From assembly GCF_011601275.1 (NCBI RefSeq), contig NZ_JAAOLY010000006.1:62001-126000 (forward strand): a stretch of DNA of 64,000 bases. Direction: 5' to 3'. The notes beneath the pieces were generated by a model, which saw only the letters and a program-made list of their open reading frames with translations, was not told the origin of the DNA and did no database searches. This document shows, one piece after another, positions 26,561-34,920 of this stretch (the stretch's first letter is position 1; each line of letters starts with the position of its first letter). A program made the position numbers and the translations under genes. This DNA comes from Janthinobacterium lividum. Its GTDB lineage: Bacteria; Pseudomonadota; Gammaproteobacteria; Burkholderiales; Burkholderiaceae_D.

Positions 26561-27450
26561 CAGAAGTCAACCAGGACAGAGCCCACAAGCTCTGCGCCAG
26601 AATTGGCCAGCTGTTCGCCGACCGCGGCTACGTCATCGAGCAAGGTCTTATTCTTGCGTACCACCAGCAACACACCGTGCGCGCGTCCGGCGACGGCCAG
26701 CGCATCGGCGCCAGCGGTGAAGGCAGACGCGTCGTACAGCACAATGTCGTGCTGCGTCTCGAGCTGGGTAACCAGTCCGCCGAAGGACGAGCGGCTCAAC
26801 AATTCTTGCGGATTCGGCGGCAGGGTGCCAGCACCCAGCACTGACAGGGAGACAAACGATTCGACCTTCGCCACCGCATGCAGGTCGGCGCGGCCGGCAA
26901 GCACGTCGGACAAGCCCTGCTTGCCCTTCAAGTCAAAGATTTCATGTTGGCTGGGCTGGCGCAAGTTGGCATCGACCAGCAGCGTATTTTCTCCCAACTG
27001 GGAAAATACCACGGACAGGTTGGCGGCAAACAGGCTGGCGCCATCGCCCGGGTCGATGCTGGCGATGACAAGCGACTTGTTGCCTCTTGAGAACCAGCGC
27101 AGCATCAGCTGGCTGCGCACGGCGCGCAAGGTTTCTACTTGCCGGCTGAAAGGCTCATAGGCCGCCACCAGCTTGTTGGAAAATTTGGCCTCGCCCGGTT
27201 GCAGATACGGGTAATCGAATTGCTGCGCCAGCACTTGCTGGATATCGGCTTCTGTAATCAAGCCCAAACGCAATGCGGCTTCGCCAAAGCGGATACCCAG
27301 CTCCTTCTGCATGCGCAGGACGCGCTCGGCATTTTCAGGCGTGATCTTGCCCGATTCCAGCAGCAGACGGCCGATGCTCGAATCACCGCGTCCTGGAGCC
27401 GCGGCCGGCGCGGAGGCTGTCATTGCCGTATGGTTCAACGTTGTATCCAT
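26560..27450 (-). CDS. epsG: Chain-length determinant partner kinase EpsG (degenerate)
   Basis: A 296-residue cytoplasmic partner of EpsF. The N-terminal 30-85 region is the EpsG/GspE-N-like segment (SIGRLLLESGKITPENAERV, then LAQQFDYPYL). The BY-kinase-like ATPase domain follows: Walker A position SIDPGDGAS (131-139) has Ala in place of the usual Lys, Walker A' reads LLVDANLR (157-164) with Asn in place of the second Asp, and HDIVLYDASAF occupies the Walker B place. No tyrosine-rich tail is present (it ends GSVLVDF). The family often shows a changed Walker A, so loss of kinase activity is an inference. Confidence 0.9.
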   Translation of the reverse strand: MDTTLNHTAMTASAPAAAPGRGDSSIGRLLLESGKITPENAERVLRMQKELGIRFGEAALRLGLITEADIQQVLAQQFDYPYLQPGEAKFSNKLVAAYEPFSRQVETLRAVRSQLMLRWFSRGNKSLVIASIDPGDGASLFAANLSVVFSQLGENTLLVDANLRQPSQHEIFDLKGKQGLSDVLAGRADLHAVAKVESFVSLSVLGAGTLPPNPQELLSRSSFGGLVTQLETQHDIVLYDASAFTAGADALAVAGRAHGVLLVVRKNKTLLDDVAAVGEQLANSGAELVGSVLVDF

Positions 27451-27457
27451 AAAAATC

Positions 27458-28867
27458 CTAATTTAAGCGAAGGCGGCGTGGAGCAATCGATTTGAACAAA
27501 CCGAAACGCTTGCGTGGTTTGCCATTCCAGTCGATGACGCCCAACACGGGCACTTGCGCACTCTCGGACAAATCACTGTCGGAGCGCACGCGGCGGTCCA
27601 GCATTTCCGCCAGGATTGCCAGGCCCAGACCCAGCATGGTTCCCAGGAAGAACGACAGCATTGTATTGAGCAGCACCCTTGGTCCCGATGGTTCGATTGG
27701 CGGCGCGGCAGGATTGAGCACGGCCACATCGGATTGGTCGGACTGTCCTTCGATGCGGGTTTGCGAAAAACGCTGGGAAGCGATGTCAAAGGCGCGCTGG
27801 GCATTTTCAACGTCCTTGCTCAGCACATTCATTTCGTCGCGGGTCCGGTTTAATTCCAGCACGCGTGTCTTCTGAGCCTGCATGGCCGCACGGATAGAGC
27901 CTTCGCGCTGCTGGAATATCTGCGCGTTGTTACCAACGCTGCGCGAAGCGACCGCCATTTGCTCGCGCAAATCGGCGCGCAGTTTCTCCACCTCGGCCTT
28001 GGCGCTCAGGTATTGCGGATGATTGCTGCTCAAACGCTGCGACACCTCGGCAAACTTGGACTCAGCGTTGCCCAAGCCAATTTTCAGGTTCTGTATCAAA
28101 GGATTCGAAGCAACATCCGGCGAATCGGCAAACCGGCTACCCGCTGCCATATTTTGGCGCGACATTGCTTCCATGGACTGTCCCTGTGCAACGACGAGCT
28201 GCGCGGACAGATCATTGAGGCGGTTTGATTCCACGTCCAGGCGATTATCCAGACTGACAATGCCATTGTCTTGCTGATACTTGGACAATTTGCTTTGTGC
28301 CACTTCCACGTTGTCACGCAAGAGCTTGATCTGCGAGTCGAAATACAACGCCGCCTTTTTCATCGGATCAACTTTGAGCTGAATATTGATCTTCTGGTAT
28401 TCATCCGCAAAAGCGTTGGCAATGGCTGCAACAAATTGCGGATCCGCTCCCTTAAAGCTGATATCGACCACGCTGCTTTCGCGCGACGGTACCACTTCGA
28501 GCTTTTTCAGCAACAGGTCGGCAAGCCAGTCGCGTACTGTACCCTTGCCCTCGGTCGCCTGACGGAACTGTTCAATAACGGCCGGACTCTGGGCCAGGCC
28601 CAAGCTATCAACGACACGCAAGGCAACATTTTTGCTGCTGATAATGTCAATTTGCGTGGCCATATAACCAGGCAACAGCTGGCCAGGCATGGTCAGACCG
28701 GTCAACGGATCGACGCCCTTATAATTGAGCACCAGCGAACTAGTTGCCTGATATGTCTTCGGCAGCAGCAAACTGACCAACAACGTCGTCGCCACAGTGA
28801 TCAGCAACGTGATCACCACGATCCGCATACGCGCTCGCAGAATCAGTAAAATTTGGGAAAAATTCAT
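27458..28867 (-). CDS. epsF: Chain-length determinant protein EpsF (Wzz/PCP family)
   Basis: A 469-residue polysaccharide co-polymerase of the inner membrane. An N-terminal helix (VVITLLITVATTLLVSLLLP) is followed by a long periplasmic coiled-coil part (residues about 160-370), the proline-rich VLNPAAPPIEPSGPR, and a second helix (SFFLGTMLGLGLAILAEML). It should control polymer length and link EpsE with EpsG. It lies 7 bp upstream of epsG and 66 bp downstream of epsE. Confidence 0.93.
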   Translation of the reverse strand: MNFSQILLILRARMRIVVITLLITVATTLLVSLLLPKTYQATSSLVLNYKGVDPLTGLTMPGQLLPGYMATQIDIISSKNVALRVVDSLGLAQSPAVIEQFRQATEGKGTVRDWLADLLLKKLEVVPSRESSVVDISFKGADPQFVAAIANAFADEYQKINIQLKVDPMKKAALYFDSQIKLLRDNVEVAQSKLSKYQQDNGIVSLDNRLDVESNRLNDLSAQLVVAQGQSMEAMSRQNMAAGSRFADSPDVASNPLIQNLKIGLGNAESKFAEVSQRLSSNHPQYLSAKAEVEKLRADLREQMAVASRSVGNNAQIFQQREGSIRAAMQAQKTRVLELNRTRDEMNVLSKDVENAQRAFDIASQRFSQTRIEGQSDQSDVAVLNPAAPPIEPSGPRVLLNTMLSFFLGTMLGLGLAILAEMLDRRVRSDSDLSESAQVPVLGVIDWNGKPRKRFGLFKSIAPRRLRLN

Positions 28868-28933
28868 AATCTAACTCTCAACTCTCTAAAAATGCCAGCC
28901 GTACCGCGGTAAAAGCCCTGCGATGGTCGTGGG

Positions 28934-29722
28934 TCAGAACAGACTTTCCTGCACATAGACGACATCGTCCACCTGCAGCAAATCGTCGTGCTTGGCCGTG
29001 ATCACCTGCATCACCCCGTTCGCGTCGCGGCGCTTGATGCGCATGCTGCGCTCGGTACCACGCGGCGTCAGGCCACCGCCGACCGACAGAGCTTGCAACA
29101 CAGTCATGCTGCGTTCCAGACGAAAGGCGCCAGGGCGCTGCACTTCGCCGTAAATGTAGAAACGCGGCGCGCGCTCAACATAAATGACGTCGTTGCCGGC
29201 CAAATCAAAGTCCCGGTTCAAGTTCGCGTTGCGCACCATGTCGATGATGTCGATATCTTCCTTGGTCGACTTGCCACCCCGTTTACGGATCAGGCTAACC
29301 GTATCGCCCCCTTCAGCACCGATACCGCCGGCCATCGCCAGCAAATCCATCATGCTGCGCTTGCCTTCGATCGGATAGCGGCCCGGGCGATTTACCTGCC
29401 CCAGCACGGATACCTGCTGGCTTTGCAAGGACGTGACAATGATGTTCACTTGCGCCTTGCGCAGGAAATTACCGCTTTCAAGCAGTCCGCCGATTTTCTT
29501 TTCCGCGGCCGAGACGGACAAGCCGCCGAGCGCCACATTGCCTACCAGTGGAAAAGTAATTTCACCGGCTTCGCTCACGCGCGTCTCGAGTGCCAAGTCA
29601 GGATTGCCGTACACGGAAATTTTCAACACATCACCAGCGCCCAGCAACACGTCGGCCGCACCGGCGAATCCGGCGCTCAGCGTCAGCAGGAGCGCCATAC
29701 ACCACATCGAAAGTCGTTTCAT
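28934..29722 (-). CDS. epsE: Polysaccharide export protein EpsE (Wza family)
   Basis: A 262-residue periplasmic/outer-membrane export protein. It has a signal peptide (about 1-22, ending AGFAGA), a poly-export domain (LGAGDVLKISVYGNPDLALE and GEITFPLVGNVALGG), an SLBB block (VSVLGQVNRPGRYPIEGKRS) and a second one (FYIYGEVQRPGAFRLERSMT). No lipobox is visible and the C-terminus (VYVQESLF) is short, as in EpsE of XrtB loci. It likely forms the periplasmic exit channel. Confidence 0.94.
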   Translation of the reverse strand: MKRLSMWCMALLLTLSAGFAGAADVLLGAGDVLKISVYGNPDLALETRVSEAGEITFPLVGNVALGGLSVSAAEKKIGGLLESGNFLRKAQVNIIVTSLQSQQVSVLGQVNRPGRYPIEGKRSMMDLLAMAGGIGAEGGDTVSLIRKRGGKSTKEDIDIIDMVRNANLNRDFDLAGNDVIYVERAPRFYIYGEVQRPGAFRLERSMTVLQALSVGGGLTPRGTERSMRIKRRDANGVMQVITAKHDDLLQVDDVVYVQESLF

Positions 29723-29768
29723 GATTCGCTCATTTCAATAATAAATTAATAACCAAAAAAGCCGCGAT

Positions 29769-30764
29769 TTACTTCAACCCGGCGACGCCACGCTCATTAG
29801 CTTCCGTGGAAGCGGACGCTGCCGGCACTGGTGCGGCTGGCAGGGGAACACTGGCCGCTGCAGGCGCAGCCACCACAGGGGCGCTGGCCGCCGGCTTGCT
29901 GTCCGCATCCTTGTTCAGATACTCGACCTTGGCAGCGGCACGCAGGCGTTTCAATTCGGCATCGGCTGTATCCTTGTTCTTTTTATTGAACAGGAATTGT
30001 TCGATCTGCGGTGCCGCCTGCGCCAGAGTGGCCGGGTTATCACGAATGTCTGCCAGCGAGATCAGCAGCGTGCGGTCGCCTTCGCGAATGATGAACAACT
30101 GCCCTTTCGGCATCGCCAGCAATTTCGCGGTCAGTTCCGGCGCCAGATCGGCGCTGGTACGTGACAATTGCGTACGTGCATACTTGACCTTGTTGCTATC
30201 CAGCCAGGCTGCCACGTCATCCAGCGACTTGGCTGCGTCCATCGCGGCTTTGAGCTGATCATTCATGTCGGCGCTGGCAATCACCAGCTCGCGCATGTCA
30301 AACTGCTTGCGCTGGCTGAAAAACTGCGGATTCTTGTTGAAGTAGTCTTCCACTTCCTCTTTTGTCGGCCGCGCGATGGTACCGATGCGTTTTTGCATAT
30401 ACGCTTGCGCAATAATCAGCGCCTTGGCGCGCTCGACGGCCTGCACCACTTTCGGATCACGATCCAATTTCTCCTTGACGGCTTCATTCAGCAGTAACTG
30501 ACGGTCGATCAGGGATTCCAGCAGCTGCTTGCTGGCCATCTCTTGCTGAGCAGCTTGAACATTGGCGCGTTGCAATTCTTCATTCAGCTGCAACACGGTC
30601 ACTTCCTCACCGTTCACACTGGCCAGAGCCTGGCCAGGTTTTTTTTCCTTGCCACCACAAGCAGACAAGCTGACCGCTGTGAGCAAGACCAGACCCGCAC
30701 ACAGCAAACGCGGGGAGAATGTGGAGATGGGCGTGATCAAACGTGCGTGGTGCGTATGGTTCAA
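29769..30764 (-). CDS. epsD: EpsD family peptidyl-prolyl cis-trans isomerase lipoprotein
   Basis: A 331-residue SurA/PpiC-like lipoprotein. A TTG at 30764 is the only plausible start: GAAGGAG lies seven bases before it and no in-frame ATG occurs before the mature part. The lipobox LSAC puts the acylated Cys at residue 36. A SurA-N-like helical part follows (LNEELQRANVQAAQQEMASK), then a parvulin-like region that seems reduced. A long Ala/Pro-rich tail runs from residue 285 to the end. It is named for its fixed place in XrtB loci; a chaperone role for EpsE or other envelope proteins is inferred. Confidence 0.9.
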   Translation of the reverse strand: MNHTHHARLITPISTFSPRLLCAGLVLLTAVSLSACGGKEKKPGQALASVNGEEVTVLQLNEELQRANVQAAQQEMASKQLLESLIDRQLLLNEAVKEKLDRDPKVVQAVERAKALIIAQAYMQKRIGTIARPTKEEVEDYFNKNPQFFSQRKQFDMRELVIASADMNDQLKAAMDAAKSLDDVAAWLDSNKVKYARTQLSRTSADLAPELTAKLLAMPKGQLFIIREGDRTLLISLADIRDNPATLAQAAPQIEQFLFNKKNKDTADAELKRLRAAAKVEYLNKDADSKPAASAPVVAAPAAASVPLPAAPVPAASASTEANERGVAGLK

Positions 30765-31394
30765 AATTGCTCCTTCAGTTCAGGTAAGGAAATCGGATGC
30801 CGCCAACGATAAACATTGAGACAATATTTACATATGAAAACATTGGCAAAAAACACAAATTTCCCACGAAATTATGCCGCTTGACCACATAATTGTCAAT
30901 ATTATAAATATGATACACAATGTACAAGAGTAGTCGGGAATTATTTGCTTAAAAATCCATTAAGAAGGTTTAAAAACAACTGTTTCCAAGAAAACTTAGC
31001 TACAAGAAACCTTTATCGTCAGCGCAAAGCTTTAACAAGATAGCATTTCTTACGCTTGGTACAAGTGTAGTTTTTTGCGGTAGCGCTGTCGTATCGCGCT
31101 ACCGCCCAGGACCGGCGAAGATGGGGCCGTAATCTGAGGCGCGACATGGAGAAACACAGGCTTGTGGGTAAGGCCAAGCCGCGCAGGCCAAGCTGGCCTA
31201 GTATGGCATCGGGAGCAACACGCGTCGCCACCTGCCTTCACATGATGTTGTCGCGCCTGTCTCATATATTCTTTGCATTACCGCCTGGTTTGCCTGTGCG
31301 GGCCATGGACCCGCACTTCGAATGCTTGCTTCATTTTAACGCGTATTGATCTAGTGCAAAACAAATTCCATCCAGTGTTGCTCGGGCATTTCAT
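30765..31394. other. Non-coding gap splitting the eps operon
   Basis: About 630 bp between epsB (ending 31395) and epsD (starting 30764). The part nearest epsD is very AT-rich (30830-31000) and probably holds its promoter: a perfect minus-strand TATAAT lies at 30901-30906, with CTTGTA 16 bp upstream. A 10-bp perfect inverted repeat (31077-31086 with 31096-31105, 9-nt loop) lies further upstream. The remaining part toward epsB contains short open frames with no protein-like features. Confidence 0.5.
31077..31105. repeat. 10-bp perfect inverted repeat upstream of epsD
   Basis: GCGGTAGCGC (31077-31086) pairs with GCGCTACCGC (31096-31105) across a 9-nt loop. Six T residues precede it on the plus strand. 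For the minus-strand eps genes this places A residues after the stem, so it is not an intrinsic terminator for epsB. It could be a binding site or a leader structure. Confidence 0.6.
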
Positions 31395-32777
31395 TCAATG
31401 AGCATTGTCCCGCTTCAGCACGACCTTCACCGTGCGCATGATAATCCACAGATCCAGCCATAACGACCAGTTGCGCAGGTAGTCGAGGTCGAAATGAATG
31501 CGCGCCTCCATCTTGTCGAGGGTTTCCGTCTCCCCCCGCAAGCCATTCACCTGCGCCCATCCAGTGATGCCAGGCTTCACCTTGTGACGCAACATGTAGC
31601 CCTTGATCAACTTGCGGTACTGTTCATTGTGTGCCACCGCGTGTGGACGCGGCCCGACGATACTCATGCGCCCCTGCAGCACATTGATAAACTGTGGCAA
31701 TTCATCGAGCGAACTGCGGCGCAAAAACCCACCGATGCGCGTGACGCGCTGATCATCCTTGGTTGCCTGCACCACCTTGTCACCATCCTCGCTGACAGTC
31801 ATGGAACGGAATTTATACACAATGATCTCCTCCCCATACAGACCGTAGCGGCGCTGGCGGAAAATCACCGGCCCCTTCGATGTCATCTTGACGGCAATGG
31901 CGATGACCAGCATCACCGGCAACAGCATGACCTGGATCAGCAGGCCCAGCACGATATCGCTACCGCGCTTGACCATGCTGTTAAAGCCCGTGAACGGCGA
32001 TTCGCGGATGGCGATGACCGGCATGCCGCCCACGTTGTCGAAGCGCGCCTGCATCAGGTCGAAGATATAAATATCGGGCAGGAAGTACACGGACGCCGTC
32101 GTATCCTGCAATTCATCGAGCATCTTGCGGATGCGTGGCTGGGCAGAAATGGGCTGGCTGATGAATATCATCTTGATATTGTGCTCGCGTACATAGGCGG
32201 CGATATCGGCCATCTTGCCCAGCATCGGTTCGCGCATTTTCTCGGGCCAACGGTCATCGGTACGGTCGTCAAAAAATCCCCGCACGCTCATGAACAGGTT
32301 CGGATTGCGCTCCACGGTCCCGGCAAACTTCAGGCTGGCATCATTGGCGCCAATGATCACGACCGAACGCACTTCGCTATCGCGGCCGGGATCGGCCACC
32401 ATGCGCCGCGCGGCAAGATGACTGAGCAGCAATATGAATGGCGTCAGCAGGAACCACGCCAACACCAATTCGCGTTCAAAATGAAACGCCAGTCCCGTCG
32501 CCGAGCCGAGAAAGATCAGAATCAGGGCGGTGATGGCCCAGCTGACAAAAACATCGCGGGCGTAGGCCAGCATGCGGCCGCTGCGCCATGTACGATAGGG
32601 GTCGACATACTGGAACACCGACGATGAAATAAAAAACGCCAGGATCATCAGCACCAGCGAATATCCGGTAAATGGTGTGCCGGACAAAAACGACAGCAAA
32701 TACAGGGTGCCCATGATGATGAGCGGGTCCAGAATACGCTGAAAGAACGAAATTAGGGGTATATCGTTAACCGTCAT
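31395..32777 (-). CDS. epsB: Undecaprenyl-phosphate glucose phosphotransferase (EpsB)
   Basis: Polyisoprenyl-phosphate hexose-1-phosphate transferase starting repeat-unit synthesis at the inner membrane. The 460-residue protein has four to five N-terminal helices (residues about 10-125), a Rossmann-like middle with VVIIGANDASLKFAGTV, and a C-terminal sugar transferase domain: KRGSDIVLGLLIQVMLLP, GPVIFRQRRYGLYGEEI, KFRSMTVSEDGDKV, SSLDELPQFINVLQGRMSIV and GITGWAQVNGLRGET. The first sugar is probably glucose by family custom, but galactose cannot be excluded. The ATG at 32777 lies 8 bp downstream of the epsL stop. Confidence 0.94.
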   Translation of the reverse strand: MTVNDIPLISFFQRILDPLIIMGTLYLLSFLSGTPFTGYSLVLMILAFFISSSVFQYVDPYRTWRSGRMLAYARDVFVSWAITALILIFLGSATGLAFHFERELVLAWFLLTPFILLLSHLAARRMVADPGRDSEVRSVVIIGANDASLKFAGTVERNPNLFMSVRGFFDDRTDDRWPEKMREPMLGKMADIAAYVREHNIKMIFISQPISAQPRIRKMLDELQDTTASVYFLPDIYIFDLMQARFDNVGGMPVIAIRESPFTGFNSMVKRGSDIVLGLLIQVMLLPVMLVIAIAVKMTSKGPVIFRQRRYGLYGEEIIVYKFRSMTVSEDGDKVVQATKDDQRVTRIGGFLRRSSLDELPQFINVLQGRMSIVGPRPHAVAHNEQYRKLIKGYMLRHKVKPGITGWAQVNGLRGETETLDKMEARIHFDLDYLRNWSLWLDLWIIMRTVKVVLKRDNAH

Positions 32778-32785
32778 GATGCTCT

Positions 32786-34048
32786 TTAAAACTGGGCGCT
32801 GGCATTAAACGAAATGCCTTTGGCATGATAACTGCCAGTGTTGATCACAGGCGCTCCGCTACGTGCATCGCGGAAGGCACTAATACCAAGCTGAATATTC
32901 TGCTTCGGTGAATACGTCACCCCTAGCGATGCCGTGCGCGTCGTATCACTGACATCGCCGGGCAAAGTCAGGCCGCTGGCGGCAGAAAAATCGCGCTTTT
33001 CACGCCGCACCTGCGCATCCACGCGCACCTTGGCTGAAACATCCCAGGCGGCGGCCAGACTGGCTCCATTGTTCAAACTGCTGGAAATCAGGGAATTTTC
33101 CACTGCAGCAAACTCATGCCACAGACTGCCCGTGAAACGAACCTTGCCCAGCGGTGCCCAGTAGACGATCAGCCTACCGTTGGCGCCGCTCGAATCGCGG
33201 CCGGAAAATACCTCATTTTTACGCTTCACCCAACCACCCAACAGTTGAATCTGGGTAATTCCGCTAAAGCGCCAGTAGATGTTAGCCTTGATTTCATCCT
33301 GTTCGTATCCGTGCTCGATGTTGGAGAAGATCGGATCCGAGCGATTCGGATAACTCCCTTTCAGATGGCGCAACTGCAAGCCGATCCGGCTATCGCTGGG
33401 TGCCAAGTAATCAACGCCCAGTTCCGTCGCATCTTCGCGTCGGTTGGCGTAGCGCTGCGCGACGGCATCATAGGAATAGCGCTCGCGCGTGAAACCAGCA
33501 CGCACCCGCCAGCTGGGATGAAAACGCCAGGCACCGTTAGCGTACTCGCGCTGCACCACGCGCAAATTGCGGTCCGTGGTGCGCAAGTCATTAAACGGCG
33601 TCAGGGTCTGCGCATAGCTCACGCCCACATGCCCTTCCAGGTGATTCGCGATATGCCATTCCAGATCGGCGAGGTAATCTTTGCCGCTGTAGTTCAGCTG
33701 ATCGAAGTGATCGAATGACACGCGCGACCACTTCACCTGCCCGGTGAGTAATTGCCGTCCGATCGGGCGATTGAATAGTAGGCCCACTTGCAATTGCCGC
33801 GAAGTATCCGAACGAGAGCCATCAAAACCCGGCGAATTATCGGGCAAGCGGAAAAGATTATCGTCATAGGAATACGACGTGGCGATAAATGGCGCGATGG
33901 TATCGCTGATTGCCGCCACCGCCGGCAAGCTAAATGCGGCACTGCCAAGCAGCAGCACGGCAGCGGGCAACTGTGCCAAGCGCGGGTGCGGCAAGGCGCA
34001 AGTGCCTGACAGGCGATGTTTCTTACGCAAGGAATTCAACATGGGCAT
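32786..34048 (-). CDS. epsL: XrtB-locus outer-membrane beta-barrel protein EpsL
   Basis: An approximately 420-residue outer-membrane protein of the EpsL family found in XrtB exopolysaccharide loci. The ATG at 34048 (MPMLNSLRKK) gives a signal peptide ending LPAVAAISD; the longer frame to 34135 would overlap the upstream gene. The mature part alternates aromatic strands (ATSYSYDDNLFRLPD, SYAQTLTPFNDLRT, LQLRHLKGSYPNRS) and ends GISFNASAQF, with the terminal Phe typical of barrels. It may form the outer-membrane passage for the polymer; this is by analogy only. Confidence 0.88.
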   Translation of the reverse strand: MPMLNSLRKKHRLSGTCALPHPRLAQLPAAVLLLGSAAFSLPAVAAISDTIAPFIATSYSYDDNLFRLPDNSPGFDGSRSDTSRQLQVGLLFNRPIGRQLLTGQVKWSRVSFDHFDQLNYSGKDYLADLEWHIANHLEGHVGVSYAQTLTPFNDLRTTDRNLRVVQREYANGAWRFHPSWRVRAGFTRERYSYDAVAQRYANRREDATELGVDYLAPSDSRIGLQLRHLKGSYPNRSDPIFSNIEHGYEQDEIKANIYWRFSGITQIQLLGGWVKRKNEVFSGRDSSGANGRLIVYWAPLGKVRFTGSLWHEFAAVENSLISSSLNNGASLAAAWDVSAKVRVDAQVRREKRDFSAASGLTLPGDVSDTTRTASLGVTYSPKQNIQLGISAFRDARSGAPVINTGSYHAKGISFNASAQF

Positions 34049-34082
34049 TGTCTTTGAAAGAGCAAACAGTTGATTGGCAATA

Positions 34083-34745
34083 TTACCAGTAAGTCCAGTG
34101 TCCGCCGGAAACAATCCAGAGGCCCAGCACGCCATTTGTCACGCCGTGCGCCAGGATGGGCGACCACAAGTTCTGGCTACGCATATACAGCAGGCTATAC
34201 GCGGCGCCGGCAACGATGCCTGCCAGCCACAAATTGTGTTCGAAGCCAAACAGTACCACGCTGACAACAAAAGCCTTGGCACTTGCCAGACGCGGATTGA
34301 ATTTCAGGAAATCAGGGGCATCTATCCAGCGCAGCAGGAAGGAGCGCCAGAACAGCTCTTCCATCACGGGCACCACGAGGGCGGCGCCAGCGATGCGCAG
34401 CACCACCAGGCTCCACCCGATCTGGCCGTCATCACGCGGGTCGAAGCCGTCGGCGCTGCCGATGCTCATCCAGCCCGCATTCAAATTAATCCACAGCAAA
34501 AAAACAACAAGCCCGGTGGCAATCGCCACGGCCAGGGCGCGCGCGCCCAGCGGCATCCATGCCAACTCCGTGTAGCTACGACGCCAGTACCACAGCATGC
34601 CCAGCACGACGCCGATTTTGACGGCATACAACCAGCGCAGTTCCTGCGCGCCAAAGCCCGCCCGGCCCAGCATGTCGGCGATAAAGATAAAGGAGAGATA
34701 GGCCAGGAATGGCGCTACCCGGGGCAAGGCGGCGCGGTCAAACAT
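34083..34745 (-). CDS. CAAX prenyl protease-related (CPBP) protein of PEP-CTERM loci
   Basis: A membrane protein of the CPBP/ABI superfamily, the type found in exosortase EPS loci. Conserved sites are VPVMEELFWRSFLLR (Glu-Glu...Arg), FGFEHNLWLAG (His) and SPILAHGVTNG (His), so the metalloprotease-type residues are intact. About eight helices are predicted. The frame reaches a TTG at 34814. I prefer the ATG at 34745 (MFDRAALPRVAPFLAYL), which begins just before the first helix and drops an Arg-rich stretch; neither start has a strong ribosome site. It is the first gene of the group with epsL and epsB. The substrate is unknown. Confidence 0.85.
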   Translation of the reverse strand: MFDRAALPRVAPFLAYLSFIFIADMLGRAGFGAQELRWLYAVKIGVVLGMLWYWRRSYTELAWMPLGARALAVAIATGLVVFLLWINLNAGWMSIGSADGFDPRDDGQIGWSLVVLRIAGAALVVPVMEELFWRSFLLRWIDAPDFLKFNPRLASAKAFVVSVVLFGFEHNLWLAGIVAGAAYSLLYMRSQNLWSPILAHGVTNGVLGLWIVSGGHWTYW

Positions 34746-34837
34746 CGTGCGGCGCGCCCGGGATGGGCCGACTCGCCGGGCGCGTTGGCCCGGACTGCGT
34801 GTTTTTGATAACAAACATGCATCCCCCGATGTAAAAA

Positions 34838-34857
34838 ATATAATTATATAATTATAT
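34838..34857. promoter_or_regulatory. 20-bp perfect AT palindrome upstream of CPBP-epsL-epsB
   Basis: ATATAATTATATAATTATAT is self-complementary over 20 bp and contains two TATAAT boxes on each strand. It lies about 90 bp upstream of the preferred CPBP start, in the spacer to the ABC-F gene. It may be a promoter core or a site for an AT-preferring regulator. A related stretch lies before the MBOAT gene at 39721-39751. Confidence 0.45.
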
Positions 34858-34920
34858 CAAGCCGGACCGTTGCCGTGGCAAGTAATCCTAACTTAATTAC
34901 AACAGGAGAGGGGAAAACAA

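Noticed and set aside
31077-31105. Terminator of epsB
   Set aside because: On the minus strand the stem is followed by A residues, not T.
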